Shown here one piece after another: positions 17,575-27,178 of a stretch of 64,000 nucleotides of DNA. The position numbers and the translations under genes are program-made. The notes beneath the pieces were generated by a model. The model saw only the letters and a program-made list of their open reading frames with translations. It was not told where the DNA came from and searched no databases. How positions within the stretch are numbered: the first letter of the stretch is position 1; each line of letters opens with the position of its first letter. Source of the stretch: an uncultured Lachnospiraceae bacterium (GTDB lineage: Bacteria; Bacillota; Clostridia; Lachnospirales; Lachnospiraceae); the NCBI GenBank assembly GCA_910577045.1, contig CAJTLB010000001.1, positions 62,001 to 126,000 on the forward strand. Direction: 5' to 3'.

Positions 17575-18471
17575 ATGGATAGAATAAAACATTGTATGCT
17601 TTGCCCAAGGAATTGTGGGGTAAATAGGCTGGCAGGGCAGACAGGCTATTGTAAGATGACAGATAAGGTAATGGCTTCAAGGGCTGCATTACATATGTGG
17701 GAGGAACCATGTATTTCGGGAAAAGAAGGTTCTGGCACTATTTTCTTTTCTGGATGTGGGCTAGGGTGTGCCTATTGCCAAAATAGGGAGATAGCTTTAG
17801 GGGATACTGCAAAAGAAATAACAAAAGAGAGGCTGGCAGAGATATTTTTAGAACTTCAAAAACAAGGTGCTAATAATATTAATTTAGTTACGCCAACTCA
17901 TTTTGTGCCTCAAATAAAGGAAGCAATAGTAGACGCAAAGAGGAAAGGCTTGGTGCTTCCTATTTTATATAATACAGGAGGATATGAAAAAGTAGAAACA
18001 TTAAAGAGTTTAGAGGGGCTAATTCATATTTATTTGCCGGATATGAAGTATGTTTCGCCAGAATTGTCAAAAAGATACTCTAATGCTAGTAATTATTTCC
18101 GCTATGCAAAAGAAGCAATAAAAGAAATGGTAAGGCAGTGCCCAAAACCCATATTTAACCAAAAAGGAATAATGGTACAAGGAGTAATGGTACGCCATTT
18201 AGTTTTGCCAGGTGCCATTGAAGACTCGAAACGGGTAATAAGATATCTTTATAAAAATTTTGGAGATCGTATTTATATAAGTATTATGAGCCAATATACG
18301 CCTACAAAAAATTTTTTGGAAAGAAAAGAATTAAACCGGCCTATTACAGAGGAAGAATATCAGGAAGTGGTAGAATATGCTTGTTCGCTTGGGGTGGAAC
18401 AAGCATATATACAAGAAGGAGAAACAGCAAAGGAAAGCTTTATTCCTGCTTTTGATTTTAAAGGGTTATAA
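17575..18471 (+). CDS. Radical SAM protein, PflA-like (COG1313 type)
   Basis: A 298-residue radical SAM enzyme with the 4Fe-4S/SAM motif C61-x3-C65-x2-C68 (GCGLGCAYCQN). An N-terminal cysteine cluster (Cys7, Cys10, Cys14, Cys26) suggests a second metal site. Overall it resembles the PflX/COG1313 group, related to pyruvate-formate-lyase activating enzymes, rather than a true PflA. No glycyl-radical enzyme gene is adjacent, so its substrate is not known. The ribosome site before ATG 17575 is weak (GGGA). Confidence 0.85.
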   Translation: MDRIKHCMLCPRNCGVNRLAGQTGYCKMTDKVMASRAALHMWEEPCISGKEGSGTIFFSGCGLGCAYCQNREIALGDTAKEITKERLAEIFLELQKQGANNINLVTPTHFVPQIKEAIVDAKRKGLVLPILYNTGGYEKVETLKSLEGLIHIYLPDMKYVSPELSKRYSNASNYFRYAKEAIKEMVRQCPKPIFNQKGIMVQGVMVRHLVLPGAIEDSKRVIRYLYKNFGDRIYISIMSQYTPTKNFLERKELNRPITEEEYQEVVEYACSLGVEQAYIQEGETAKESFIPAFDFKGL

Positions 18472-18565
18472 GGGGATATATTTCCTGGAAATAAAATTCC
18501 CTATTGAATAGTTCTGGCTTTCCCGGAGACACTAAAAGTAAAAAAGTAGAAAGGGAAAGGAAAGA

Positions 18566-18997
18566 ATGATAGGGATTTTAATTGCACTTTTATCTGGGGC
18601 ATTAATGAGCGTACAAGGAGTTTTTAATACAGGAGTAACTAAAAATACGAGTTTATGGGTGTCGAATTGCTGGGTACAGATTACAGCGTTCTTAGTTTGT
18701 TTAATTGGCTGGTTTATCACAGGAAGGCAGAGTTTTAGCGGCCTGTTTGCCATGGATCAAAAATACATGCTTTGTGGCGGCGTGCTTGGCGCATTTATTA
18801 CATTAACAGTAATCCAAAGTATGTCCCAGCTTGGCCCTGCAAGGGCAGTAATGTTAATTGTTGTCTCCCAGCTTTTAGTGGCATATATTATTGAGCTGTT
18901 TGGCATGTTTGGGGTAGAAAAAGTAGGGTTTGATTGGAGAAAAGTAATAGGCATGGGATTGGCAATTGCAGGGATTATTATTTTTAAATGGAAATAG
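18566..18997 (+). CDS. Small DMT-superfamily membrane protein (DUF606/YdcZ type)
   Basis: A 143-residue protein with about five hydrophobic helices, starting MIGILIALLSGALMSVQGVFN, a pattern typical of the DUF606 (YdcZ) branch of the drug/metabolite transporters. Half-size members of this group usually function as dimers or pairs, but no second copy is adjacent. Ribosome site AAAGGAAAG precedes ATG 18566. The substrate is unknown. Confidence 0.8.
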   Translation: MIGILIALLSGALMSVQGVFNTGVTKNTSLWVSNCWVQITAFLVCLIGWFITGRQSFSGLFAMDQKYMLCGGVLGAFITLTVIQSMSQLGPARAVMLIVVSQLLVAYIIELFGMFGVEKVGFDWRKVIGMGLAIAGIIIFKWK

Positions 18998-19000
18998 GTA

Positions 19001-19029
19001 TTGTCAATTAGGGAAAATTCCGTTAGAAT
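19001..19029 (+). promoter_or_regulatory. Sigma A promoter before comEA
   Basis: TTGTCA (19001-19006), a 17-bp spacer and TAGAAT (19024-19029), about 48 bp upstream of the comEA start. Confidence 0.75.
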
Positions 19030-19076
19030 AATAGTGCATGGAGGGGAACTCTTTCTTTTGGAAAAGGAGAGAGGCT

Positions 19077-19667
19077 ATGCAGAAAAAATATATAAAATTC
19101 TTAATTTGTTTATTGGCATTTTTACTTGCAGGCATGTTTTTTGGCATGAATGGCTTAGAAAAAGAGGAAGCACAATGGGAAACAATGCAGGTAAAGGATA
19201 CTGTGCTAGATAATACTTTATTAGAGACAGTAAGTATACAAGAAACGGTAAATAATATTTATGTCCATATTTGTGGGGAAGTTATAAAACCCGGTGTATA
19301 TCAGATGCCAGAGGGGAGTAGGGTATATGAATTACTTGCATTGGCAGGCGGCGCAACAGCAGATGGTGTCCCAGATGCAGTTAATTTGGCAGATGTCTTA
19401 GCGGATGGAGAACGGATTGTAATTCCTACAGAGGAAGAAGTATATTTGATAAAAGAGCCAAATGGTGCAGAAACAGGGCTTATAAATTTGAATACGGCTA
19501 CCCTCCAGCAATTAATGACTTTGCCTGGGATCGGGGAAGCAAAGGCGGCAGATATTATCCGTTACCGGGAGTCCAATGGGGCATTTAAAGATATTTCAGA
19601 CATTATGAAAATTAGTGGGATAAAAGATGCGTTATTTCAAAAGATACAAAGCCTAATAACGGTATAA
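19077..19667 (+). CDS. comEA: ComEA-like DNA-binding competence protein
   Basis: A 196-residue membrane-anchored protein. ATG 19077 is preferred because AAGGAGAGAGG lies just before it; the open frame extends 13 codons upstream. An N-terminal transmembrane anchor (about residues 5-22) leads to an extracytoplasmic SLBB domain (VHICGEVIKPGVYQMPEGS...). The C-terminal tandem helix-hairpin-helix domain (INLNTATLQQLMTLPGIG) binds double-stranded DNA in ComEA proteins. Together with ComEC, encoded 3 kb downstream, it would form the DNA-uptake apparatus. Confidence 0.93.
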   Translation: MQKKYIKFLICLLAFLLAGMFFGMNGLEKEEAQWETMQVKDTVLDNTLLETVSIQETVNNIYVHICGEVIKPGVYQMPEGSRVYELLALAGGATADGVPDAVNLADVLADGERIVIPTEEEVYLIKEPNGAETGLINLNTATLQQLMTLPGIGEAKAADIIRYRESNGAFKDISDIMKISGIKDALFQKIQSLITV

Positions 19668-19710
19668 CAAGAATATATGGCGTGTTGGCGCTGGAAGTGA
19701 GGGCATAGGG

Positions 19711-20400
19711 ATGGGAAGAAAAGCTTTGGTTGTAGATGATGAAAAATTAATTGTAAAAGGAATCCGGTTTAGTTTAGAACAAGATGGAATGGATGTAGAT
19801 TGTGCCTATGATGGCGAAGAGGCATTAGAGTATGCCAGAAAAACAGAATATGATGTAGTGCTTTTGGATATTATGCTGCCAAAGTTAGATGGGTTTGAAG
19901 TTTGCCAGCAGATACGGGAATTTTCTAATATGCCGATTATTATGCTAACAGCAAAAACAGAAGATATCGATAAAATCTTAGGGCTAGAATATGGTGCGGA
20001 TGATTATATTGCAAAACCGTTTAATATTCTTGAAGTAAAGGCAAGGATTAAAGCAATTATGAGGCGTAGCGGAAAGCGGGAAAAAGAGAAAAAGAAAGAA
20101 GAGATAATTGAAAGTGGAGAATTAAAACTAAATTTAGAGGGACGTAGGGTTTATATTGGAGAGAGGGAAATCAATTTAACAGCAAAAGAATTTGACTTAT
20201 TAGAGCTGTTAATGACAAATCCAAACAAGGTATATGGAAGGGAAGTATTGCTTGACTTAGTATGGGGCAAGGAGTATCCGGGAGATGTACGTACAGTGGA
20301 TGTGCATGTTCGAAGATTGCGCGAAAAGATAGAAGCAAATCCAAGTGAACCAACATATGTTCATACGAAATGGGGCGTTGGCTATTATTTCCAGAATTAA
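19711..20400 (+). CDS. OmpR/PhoB-family response regulator
   Basis: A 229-residue transcriptional regulator. The receiver domain has acidic pair DD9-10, phospho-acceptor Asp53 in LLDIMLPKLDG and Lys in AKPF; a charged linker follows. The C-terminal winged-helix domain has LTAKEFDLLELLM, RTVDVHVRRLREKIE and a final WGVGYYF. It is followed, with overlap or a few bases, by its cognate histidine kinase. The organisation resembles WalR-type systems. Confidence 0.93.
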   Translation: MGRKALVVDDEKLIVKGIRFSLEQDGMDVDCAYDGEEALEYARKTEYDVVLLDIMLPKLDGFEVCQQIREFSNMPIIMLTAKTEDIDKILGLEYGADDYIAKPFNILEVKARIKAIMRRSGKREKEKKKEEIIESGELKLNLEGRRVYIGEREINLTAKEFDLLELLMTNPNKVYGREVLLDLVWGKEYPGDVRTVDVHVRRLREKIEANPSEPTYVHTKWGVGYYFQN

Positions 20401-21829
20401 AATAAAAAGTAAATTTTTAAAAAGTATGAGTTTTCGTCTTTTTTGTGTTTTCTTATTAATTGGCATAGTACCAGCGTTTATTTTTGATGTTTCTTTTTTT
20501 TCCAATTATGAGGAACGCATGATACAAAGGCGGATTAGTGAGCTCCAAAATCAGTGTAATATTTTAGGGCGGCAGCTTACCAATGGAAATTATATGAGTG
20601 ACCAATCTTCAGGTAGCCTAAATAGTGCAATTATCCAGCTTGCAAATCTTTATAATGGTAGGATTATTATTGTAAATGGCGGTTTAAAAATTATTAAGGA
20701 TACATATGCGCTAACAGAGAAAAAAACGTTGGTTTCTGAAGCTGTGATTAAATGTTTCCGTGGTGAGAACCGAAGGATTTATGACAGGGAAGGAGAATTT
20801 ATTGAGCTTACGGTGCCAATTACAGAAACAAAACCTAATTCAGAATCTAGGGAAATTGTGGGGGTAGTAGTAGTTAGCGTCCCTACTACAGATTTGATAG
20901 AAGAAAAAGAGTTGCTTGCCGGGAAATCTAGGATTTTAATTGTGGTGTTGGGCATTGGTGTAATTGTGGCAGCAGCTTTTTGTTCCGCAATTTTCGTGCG
21001 CCCATTTAAGAAAATCTTGGCATCTTTTGAAAAAATATCAGATGGGTATTTAACAGAAAATGTGACAATTAGTGGCTATAGTGAAATTGAACAAATATCA
21101 GAAGCATTTAACCAAATGCTTCAGCGTATCCGAAAGCTAGATGAGTCTAGGCAGGAATTTGTGTCAAATGTATCACATGAATTAAAGACCCCCATTACAT
21201 CAATGAAAGTCCTAGCAGATTCTTTGCTTTCCCAAGAAGATGTCCCTAATGAATTGTATAAGGAATTTATGGTAGATATTACAGATGAAATTGACAGGGA
21301 AAATAAAATTATTACGGATTTATTGTCTTTGGTAAAATTGGACAAGACTTCTGCGGATATGAATATTACAGTAGTGAGCATTAATGAACTGTTGGAATTA
21401 ATTTTAAAGCGCCTTCGGCCTATTGCTGCTACTAGGAATATTGAATTGGTATTAGAAAGTTTCCGTGATGTAACAGCAGAGATTGATGAGGTAAAGCTTA
21501 CATTGGCACTGTCCAATCTTATAGAAAATGCAATAAAATATAACCGGAATGATGGCTGGGTAAAAGTAAGTTTAAATGCAGACCATAAATTTTTTATAAT
21601 AAAAGTGGCAGATTCTGGCGTGGGTATCCCAGAAGATGTGCAAGATCGAGTATTTGAACGTTTTTACCGGGTAGATAAGGCACGTTCAAGAGAAACAGGA
21701 GGGACAGGCCTCGGGCTTTCCATTACTAAAAATATAGTGATTATGCACAATGGGCAAATTAAGCTTTATAGCAACGAGAAAGAAGGGACAATATTCTCTG
21801 TGCGGATTCCATTGACGTATATTGGATAG
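20345..21829 (+). CDS. Membrane sensor histidine kinase (WalK/PhoR-like)
   Basis: A transmembrane kinase with TM1 near MSFRLFCVFLLIGIVPAF, an outer domain of about 140 residues, TM2 (ILIVVLGIGVIVAAAFC), and HAMP (FEKISDGYLTENV). HisKA follows with SNVSHELKTPITSM (His ~278 counted from 20345), then HATPase_c with NLIENAIKYN, DSGVGIP and GGTGLGL. The start is unresolved. The longest frame begins with GTG 20345 inside the regulator gene without a ribosome site. TTG 20378 and ATG 20426 are alternatives, and an ATA at 20402 lies where related kinases begin (MKSK-FLKSMSFRLF). Pairs with the upstream regulator. Confidence 0.92.
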   Translation: MNQHMFIRNGALAIISRIKIKSKFLKSMSFRLFCVFLLIGIVPAFIFDVSFFSNYEERMIQRRISELQNQCNILGRQLTNGNYMSDQSSGSLNSAIIQLANLYNGRIIIVNGGLKIIKDTYALTEKKTLVSEAVIKCFRGENRRIYDREGEFIELTVPITETKPNSESREIVGVVVVSVPTTDLIEEKELLAGKSRILIVVLGIGVIVAAAFCSAIFVRPFKKILASFEKISDGYLTENVTISGYSEIEQISEAFNQMLQRIRKLDESRQEFVSNVSHELKTPITSMKVLADSLLSQEDVPNELYKEFMVDITDEIDRENKIITDLLSLVKLDKTSADMNITVVSINELLELILKRLRPIAATRNIELVLESFRDVTAEIDEVKLTLALSNLIENAIKYNRNDGWVKVSLNADHKFFIIKVADSGVGIPEDVQDRVFERFYRVDKARSRETGGTGLGLSITKNIVIMHNGQIKLYSNEKEGTIFSVRIPLTYIG

Positions 21830-21838
21830 GAGTGTAAT

Positions 21839-22792
21839 ATGAAAAAAAGAATCATGCTCCTGCTGTTTTTAATAATAAGTGTATGCTCTTGTAGTGGGGA
21901 AACAGCAACATCAGAAACAACAACAGAAGAACGGGTTATGCAAATCTATTATGTAAATAAAAATGCTACAAAAGTAGTGAGTGATAGTTATAAGCCAAAA
22001 AACAGTGGAGGGGAGGAATTATTAAAAGAATTATTAGAAGTTTTACAGACAAATCCTGATAATTTGGAATACCGGCAGGTAATTCCATCAGAAGTCCGGG
22101 TAGTAAATTCTTATATTGAAAATAAACAAGTGTATTTAGTATTTGATAGTGCTTATTCATTATTATCAAGGATTACAGAGATATTAAGCAGGGCGGCGAT
22201 TGTAAGGACTTTAACACAGATAGAAGGGGTGGAAACTGTTGTTTTTTATATTAATGAGCAGCCATTAATGGATGCTTTAAACCAACCAGTGGGCCAAATG
22301 AAGGCGTCAGATTTTATTGATGATCTGGGGGGAGACATTAATGATTACCAGAAAACGGTGCTTACCTTATATTATACCAATGAACAGGGGAATAAGTTAA
22401 TGGAATGTAAAAGGGAATTGGTATATAATAATGCCGTATCTATGGAACGCCTTGTAATGGAACAATTAATTAAAGGGCCAACAGAAGATGGCATGTACCC
22501 AGTACTTCCGTCTGATACAAAGCTTTTAACGATTTCTACAAGGGAAGGCGTCTGCTATGTTAATTTAGATGCTTCTTTTTTAACAGGATCTGTGAATACA
22601 AATGAAGTTGTGCCAATTTATGCGATTGTAAATTCTTTGGTAGAACTTCCAGCAGTAAATAAGGTGCAAATAGCAATTAATGGAGAAACTACAAGACGGT
22701 ACCGGGAATTAGTGTCATTGGATACATTATTTGAACGGAATTTGGATATTATTATGGAAGAAAATCCAGAAGAAACGGAGGAACCACAATAA
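21839..22792 (+). CDS. GerMN-domain lipoprotein
   Basis: A 317-residue exported lipoprotein with a signal peptide and lipobox ending SVCSC, a short Thr/Glu linker and two GerMN domains (about residues 55-145 and 185-290; the second contains EQLIKGPTEDGMYPVLPSDTKLL). GerMN domains occur in spore germination protein GerM and in lipoproteins next to WalK/MtrB-type kinases such as LpqB. Its position directly after the kinase, with ribosome site TAGGAG, suggests it modulates that kinase from outside the membrane (inference). Confidence 0.88.
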   Translation: MKKRIMLLLFLIISVCSCSGETATSETTTEERVMQIYYVNKNATKVVSDSYKPKNSGGEELLKELLEVLQTNPDNLEYRQVIPSEVRVVNSYIENKQVYLVFDSAYSLLSRITEILSRAAIVRTLTQIEGVETVVFYINEQPLMDALNQPVGQMKASDFIDDLGGDINDYQKTVLTLYYTNEQGNKLMECKRELVYNNAVSMERLVMEQLIKGPTEDGMYPVLPSDTKLLTISTREGVCYVNLDASFLTGSVNTNEVVPIYAIVNSLVELPAVNKVQIAINGETTRRYRELVSLDTLFERNLDIIMEENPEETEEPQ

Positions 22793-25053
22793 AACGGCCA
22801 TGTATCTTTATGGCGGCAGCGTTTGTACTTGGAGAGGTATGTGCGGCAAGGCATTTAGGGGCAGGTGTTTTTTTAGGGCTGTTTCTTATAGCAGCCCTAT
22901 ATATAATAAAAAATAGGAAAAAGTTTTATAAGAGTTTTTTAATAGAAGTAATATTATTGCTTTTTTGTTTTTGTTTTGGGAATTTTCGTTTTTATACAGA
23001 AGAACAAAAGTGTTCTTTACAAGAATGGGTTACAGAAAGACGGCAGATAGAATTTTGGGGCAGGGTAGACTGGGTAAAAGAGACAGAATATGGCACAACA
23101 GTATTGTTATCACAAGTTACTATACAGAAGGGCGAAAAAGGCCTGGTATTATCTGCATATGTAAAAGAGGCATCTGCTGTTGGCATTTACCCCGGCGATA
23201 TAATATGGGCGAAAGGGGTTTTAAAAGATTTTGAAAGGGCAAGGAACCCAGGGGAGTTTGACAGTTATTCTTATTATCATTCTATGGGTTGCCATTATTC
23301 GTGTTCTATTGAAGAAATTATAGCAGTCCAGCCAGCAAAGATACCAATATACAAGGGATTAATGTTAGTTAGGAATAAAATGCGCAGGATATATCAACAA
23401 ATTTGTACCCCTGCTGCATCTGGTATTTACCAAGCTATGCTTTTAGGCGAAAAAGAAGATCTGCCAAAAGAAATAAAAGGATTGTACAGTGCTAACGGAA
23501 TTTCCCATATATTAGCAATTTCAGGGCTCCATATAGCCATGCTTGGAATGGGGATATACTATATGGCAAGGCGAGTGGGCGGTTTTACTTTCTCAGGTGT
23601 TTTTGCCGGGATTATAATCAGCCTATATATCCTTATGACAGGTTCTGCAGTTTCTGCATGCCGGGCAGGAATTATGTTTTTTATCCAGTTATTTTCGTAT
23701 ATATGCAGGCGGAGTTATGATATGTTATCTGCAGCAGCAATAGCGATGTTGTGTTTGCTTATAAAAAATCCATGGTTTTTGTATAACAGTGGTTTTCAGC
23801 TTTCTTTTAGTGCTGTTTTTGCAATTGGAATATTATACCCTTATTTACAACAGAAAATGGATGCAAAAAATACAATTTATCAAAGTTTTCTTTCTAGTTT
23901 ATCTATATCTCTTATTACATTCCCTATTCTTTCTTGGAATTTTTATGAGATTTCCCCTTATTCTATTTTATTAAATGTAATTGTTATCCCTCTTATGTCT
24001 TTGGTAATGTTGTCAGGGATTTTAGGCGGGGTGGCTGCCTTACTATGTTTTCCGGCAGCAGGCAGGTTTTTTATAGCGCTTGGAGAGGTTTTGCTTCTTT
24101 TTTATGAGTGGCTTTGCAATATAATACAAAAATTTCCAGGAAGCCAAGTGATTACGGGGAAACCAATGGTTCTTTGTATGTTTTTATATTATTTCTTATT
24201 ATATGGTATTCTTATTTTATGGAAAAAGAAGAGGTCTATTGGCTTATTAGTGGTATTATTAATGCTTCCATTTCTCCTTACTTTGCAAAAAAAGCAGGAT
24301 ATTTATATCTGTTTTTTAGATGTTTCCCAAGGAGATGGAATTTATATAGAGACAAAAGAAGGAGTCCGTATTTTAATTGATGGAGGAAGCACGGATAAAA
24401 AGAAATTATATGAAAAAACACTGCTTCCATTTTTAAAGTTCAAAGGCGCAAGTAAATTAGATTATGTAATTGTCACCCATCCAGATGAAGACCATATTTC
24501 TGCATTAAGGGAGTTAATACAAAAAAAAGAGATAAGAGTAAATCAATTATTGCTGCCACAAATTAGCGTAGAAATACAAGATGCTTCTTATCTTGCTATT
24601 TTTGGTTTGGCGAAAGAAGCAGGTATCCCCGTAGGTTTTTTGTTAGAACAAAGTCAATTACATATAGGGAATCTTTCGGTTATTTGTGTTTACCCTTATA
24701 AAGGATTAAAAACAGAAGGAAGGAATGGGTATTCTATTGTATTGTCTGTGGATTATAAAGAGTTTTCCATGCTGCTGACAGGTGATCTAGACAGTGCAGG
24801 CGAAAGGTATTTAATAGAAAATGCCACAATAAAGCCAAAGCATTATACCATATTAAAGGTGTCCCATCATGGATCGAAATATTCTAGCCAAAAAGAGTTC
24901 CTTGAAAAATTTAGTGCAGATTATGCAGTGATTTCCTGTGGGGCTAAAAATAGTTATGGGCATCCGCATAAAGAAACAATAGAACGGTTAGGACAGGCAG
25001 GAATTATAGTAATAACAACAATGGAGGAAGGTGCAGTTATATGGAAAGAATAG
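22789..25053 (+). CDS. comEC: ComEC/Rec2 DNA-uptake channel
   Basis: A polytopic membrane protein that passes single-stranded DNA into the cytoplasm. It has N-terminal helices, an OB-like domain, the competence helical region (SHILAISGLHIAMLGMG) and a C-terminal metallo-beta-lactamase-like domain (LDVSQGDGIYIET, THPDEDHISA, SHHGSKYSS). The start is odd. GGAGG (22777-22781) is 7 bases before ATA 22789, giving (M)KRPCIFMAAAF, as ComEC proteins usually start. The first conventional start, ATG 22810 (747 residues), has no ribosome site. ATA overlaps the previous stop as ATAA, which looks like a changed ATGA. Confidence 0.93.
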   Translation: MKRPCIFMAAAFVLGEVCAARHLGAGVFLGLFLIAALYIIKNRKKFYKSFLIEVILLLFCFCFGNFRFYTEEQKCSLQEWVTERRQIEFWGRVDWVKETEYGTTVLLSQVTIQKGEKGLVLSAYVKEASAVGIYPGDIIWAKGVLKDFERARNPGEFDSYSYYHSMGCHYSCSIEEIIAVQPAKIPIYKGLMLVRNKMRRIYQQICTPAASGIYQAMLLGEKEDLPKEIKGLYSANGISHILAISGLHIAMLGMGIYYMARRVGGFTFSGVFAGIIISLYILMTGSAVSACRAGIMFFIQLFSYICRRSYDMLSAAAIAMLCLLIKNPWFLYNSGFQLSFSAVFAIGILYPYLQQKMDAKNTIYQSFLSSLSISLITFPILSWNFYEISPYSILLNVIVIPLMSLVMLSGILGGVAALLCFPAAGRFFIALGEVLLLFYEWLCNIIQKFPGSQVITGKPMVLCMFLYYFLLYGILILWKKKRSIGLLVVLLMLPFLLTLQKKQDIYICFLDVSQGDGIYIETKEGVRILIDGGSTDKKKLYEKTLLPFLKFKGASKLDYVIVTHPDEDHISALRELIQKKEIRVNQLLLPQISVEIQDASYLAIFGLAKEAGIPVGFLLEQSQLHIGNLSVICVYPYKGLKTEGRNGYSIVLSVDYKEFSMLLTGDLDSAGERYLIENATIKPKHYTILKVSHHGSKYSSQKEFLEKFSADYAVISCGAKNSYGHPHKETIERLGQAGIIVITTMEEGAVIWKE

Positions 25054-25070
25054 AATCCTAGCAGGGCTTA

Positions 25071-25099
25071 TTGACATTCTCTATCCAAAATTATATAAT
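25071..25099 (+). promoter_or_regulatory. Consensus sigma A promoter of topB
   Basis: TTGACA (25071-25076), a 17-bp spacer and TATAAT (25094-25099): a perfect vegetative promoter about 80 bp upstream of topB. Confidence 0.9.
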
Positions 25100-25180
25100 C
25101 TCAAGAAGTGCATTATTTTGCAAGGAGACAAAAGAAAGAAGATTATGAAAATCGATTTATAATAAGAAAGTTGGCTATCA

Positions 25181-27178
25181 ATGGGAAAAGTATTATATAT
25201 TGCAGAAAAACCAAGTGTTGCACAAGAATTTGCCAAGGCGTTAAAAATAGCAGGAAACCGCCATGATGGCTACATAGAATCAGGACAAGCAGTTGTTACA
25301 TGGTGTGTCGGCCATTTAGTGACAATGAGTTATCCAGAAAGTTATGATCCAGCTTTAAAACGCTGGAGTTTAGAAAAATTACCGTTTTTTCCAACAGAAT
25401 GGAAATATGAGGTAATCCCTAGTGTAAAAAAGCAGTTTGAAATAGTAAAATCTTTATTAAACCGAAAAGATATTGAAACTATTTATGTGTGTACTGATTC
25501 TGGGCGGGAAGGGGAATATATTTACCGCTTAGTAGAACAGATGGCAGGGGTAAAAGGAAAAAAACGTCTGCGAGTATGGATTGATTCCCAGACAGAGGAA
25601 GAGATCTTAAAAGGGATACAAACAGCAAAAGACCTAAAAAATTATGACAATTTATCAGCATCTGCTTATTTGCGCGCCAAAGAAGATTATTTAATGGGGA
25701 TTAATTTTTCTAGGCTTCTTACCTTAAAATATGGAAATGCTATTTCCTATTATTTAAAGAAGGACCACACGGTTATTTCAGTAGGGAGGGTAATGACCTG
25801 TGTGCTTGGGATGGTGGTACGGAGGGAACGGGAAATCCGGGCTTTTGTAAAAACCCCATTTTATAGGGTTTTAGCAGGGCTTGCAATAGAAGAAGGCTGC
25901 TTTGAAGCAGAGTGGAGAGTGACAGAACATTCTAAATATTATAAAAACCCCTGCCTTTATAAAGAAAATGGATTTAAAGAAAAGGAAAAGGCACAAGAAT
26001 TAATTCATTATTTACAGCAGGAAATACCATTAATAGGGGAAATTTTATCCATAGAACGGAAGAAGGAAAATAAATATGCCCCATTATTATTTAATTTGGC
26101 AGAGTTACAAAATGAATGTTCCAAATTATTTAAAATTAGCCCAGATGAAACCTTAAAGATTGTCCAAGAATTATATGAAAAGAAATTGGTGACATACCCA
26201 AGGACTGATGCAAGGGTGTTGTCAACAGCAGTAGCAAAGGAAATTAGCAAGAATTTGCGGGGGCTTTTAAATTATGCGCAAGGGAAGGCGGCTGCAAAAG
26301 AAATTTTGGATAAGAAAAGCTATGAAGGTATGGAGAAGAGCCGTTATGTCAATGATAAACAAATAACAGACCATTATGCGATTATCCCCACAGGCCAGGG
26401 GTTAGGTGCGCTTTCTGGCTTAACAGGGAATAAGCTGCATGTATATGAGGCTATTGTAAAAAGGTTTTTAAGTATTTTTTATCCGCCAGCTATTTACCAG
26501 AAAATTTCGATTAGTATAAAACTAAGAGAAGAAGTGTTTTTTGCTAGTTTTAAAGTACTGTTAGAAGACGGGTATTTAAAGGTAGCAGGACATTCTTTTG
26601 ATAAAAAGAAGGATGATAAAGATAATGTAGAAGATATAAAATGTGATGCAGCTATGCTACAAGCTCTTTTAAAATTAAAAAAGAAAGACAAGCTCCCAGT
26701 AAAGGAACTAAAGATAAAAGAAGGGGAGACTTCGCCGCCAAAGCGTTATAATTCTGGTTCCATAATACTTGCGATGGAAAATGCAGGGCAATTAATTGAA
26801 GATGAGGAATTAAGGGCACAGATTAAGGGAAGTGGGATTGGGACCAGTGCGACAAGGGCAGAAATATTAAAGAAATTAATCCATAATGAATATATTTCCT
26901 TAAATAAGAAAACACAGATAATCGTCCCAACCTTGCTTGGAGAAATGATTTTTGATGTAGTTAGTATATCAATCCGGCAATTATTAAACCCAGAATTAAC
27001 AGCGAGCTGGGAAAAAGGGCTTTCCTATGTGGCGGAAGGGACTATTACGCCAGAAGAATATATGAAAAAGCTAAAAGATTTTGTAGGGAACCGGACAAAA
27101 GGAGTAATTGACATTCAAAATCAAGGATCATTAAGGAGTTATTTTGAAATAGCAGCGCAAAATTATAAGAAAGGATAA
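25181..27178 (+). CDS. topB: DNA topoisomerase III
   Basis: A 665-residue type IA topoisomerase. The Toprim domain starts MGKVLYIAEKPSVAQEFAK and contains CTDSGREGEYIYR. The catalytic Tyr339 lies in VTYPRTDAR, and the later motif GIGTSATRAEIL is present. No C-terminal zinc fingers follow, as expected for TopB rather than TopA. It relaxes or decatenates DNA through single-strand passage. The stop overlaps the start of the next gene (TAATG). Confidence 0.93.
   Translation: MGKVLYIAEKPSVAQEFAKALKIAGNRHDGYIESGQAVVTWCVGHLVTMSYPESYDPALKRWSLEKLPFFPTEWKYEVIPSVKKQFEIVKSLLNRKDIETIYVCTDSGREGEYIYRLVEQMAGVKGKKRLRVWIDSQTEEEILKGIQTAKDLKNYDNLSASAYLRAKEDYLMGINFSRLLTLKYGNAISYYLKKDHTVISVGRVMTCVLGMVVRREREIRAFVKTPFYRVLAGLAIEEGCFEAEWRVTEHSKYYKNPCLYKENGFKEKEKAQELIHYLQQEIPLIGEILSIERKKENKYAPLLFNLAELQNECSKLFKISPDETLKIVQELYEKKLVTYPRTDARVLSTAVAKEISKNLRGLLNYAQGKAAAKEILDKKSYEGMEKSRYVNDKQITDHYAIIPTGQGLGALSGLTGNKLHVYEAIVKRFLSIFYPPAIYQKISISIKLREEVFFASFKVLLEDGYLKVAGHSFDKKKDDKDNVEDIKCDAAMLQALLKLKKKDKLPVKELKIKEGETSPPKRYNSGSIILAMENAGQLIEDEELRAQIKGSGIGTSATRAEILKKLIHNEYISLNKKTQIIVPTLLGEMIFDVVSISIRQLLNPELTASWEKGLSYVAEGTITPEEYMKKLKDFVGNRTKGVIDIQNQGSLRSYFEIAAQNYKKG

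Noticed and set aside
22731..23234. Alternative-frame proteins over the start of comEC
   Set aside because: They overlap comEC completely and lack recognisable content or ribosome sites.
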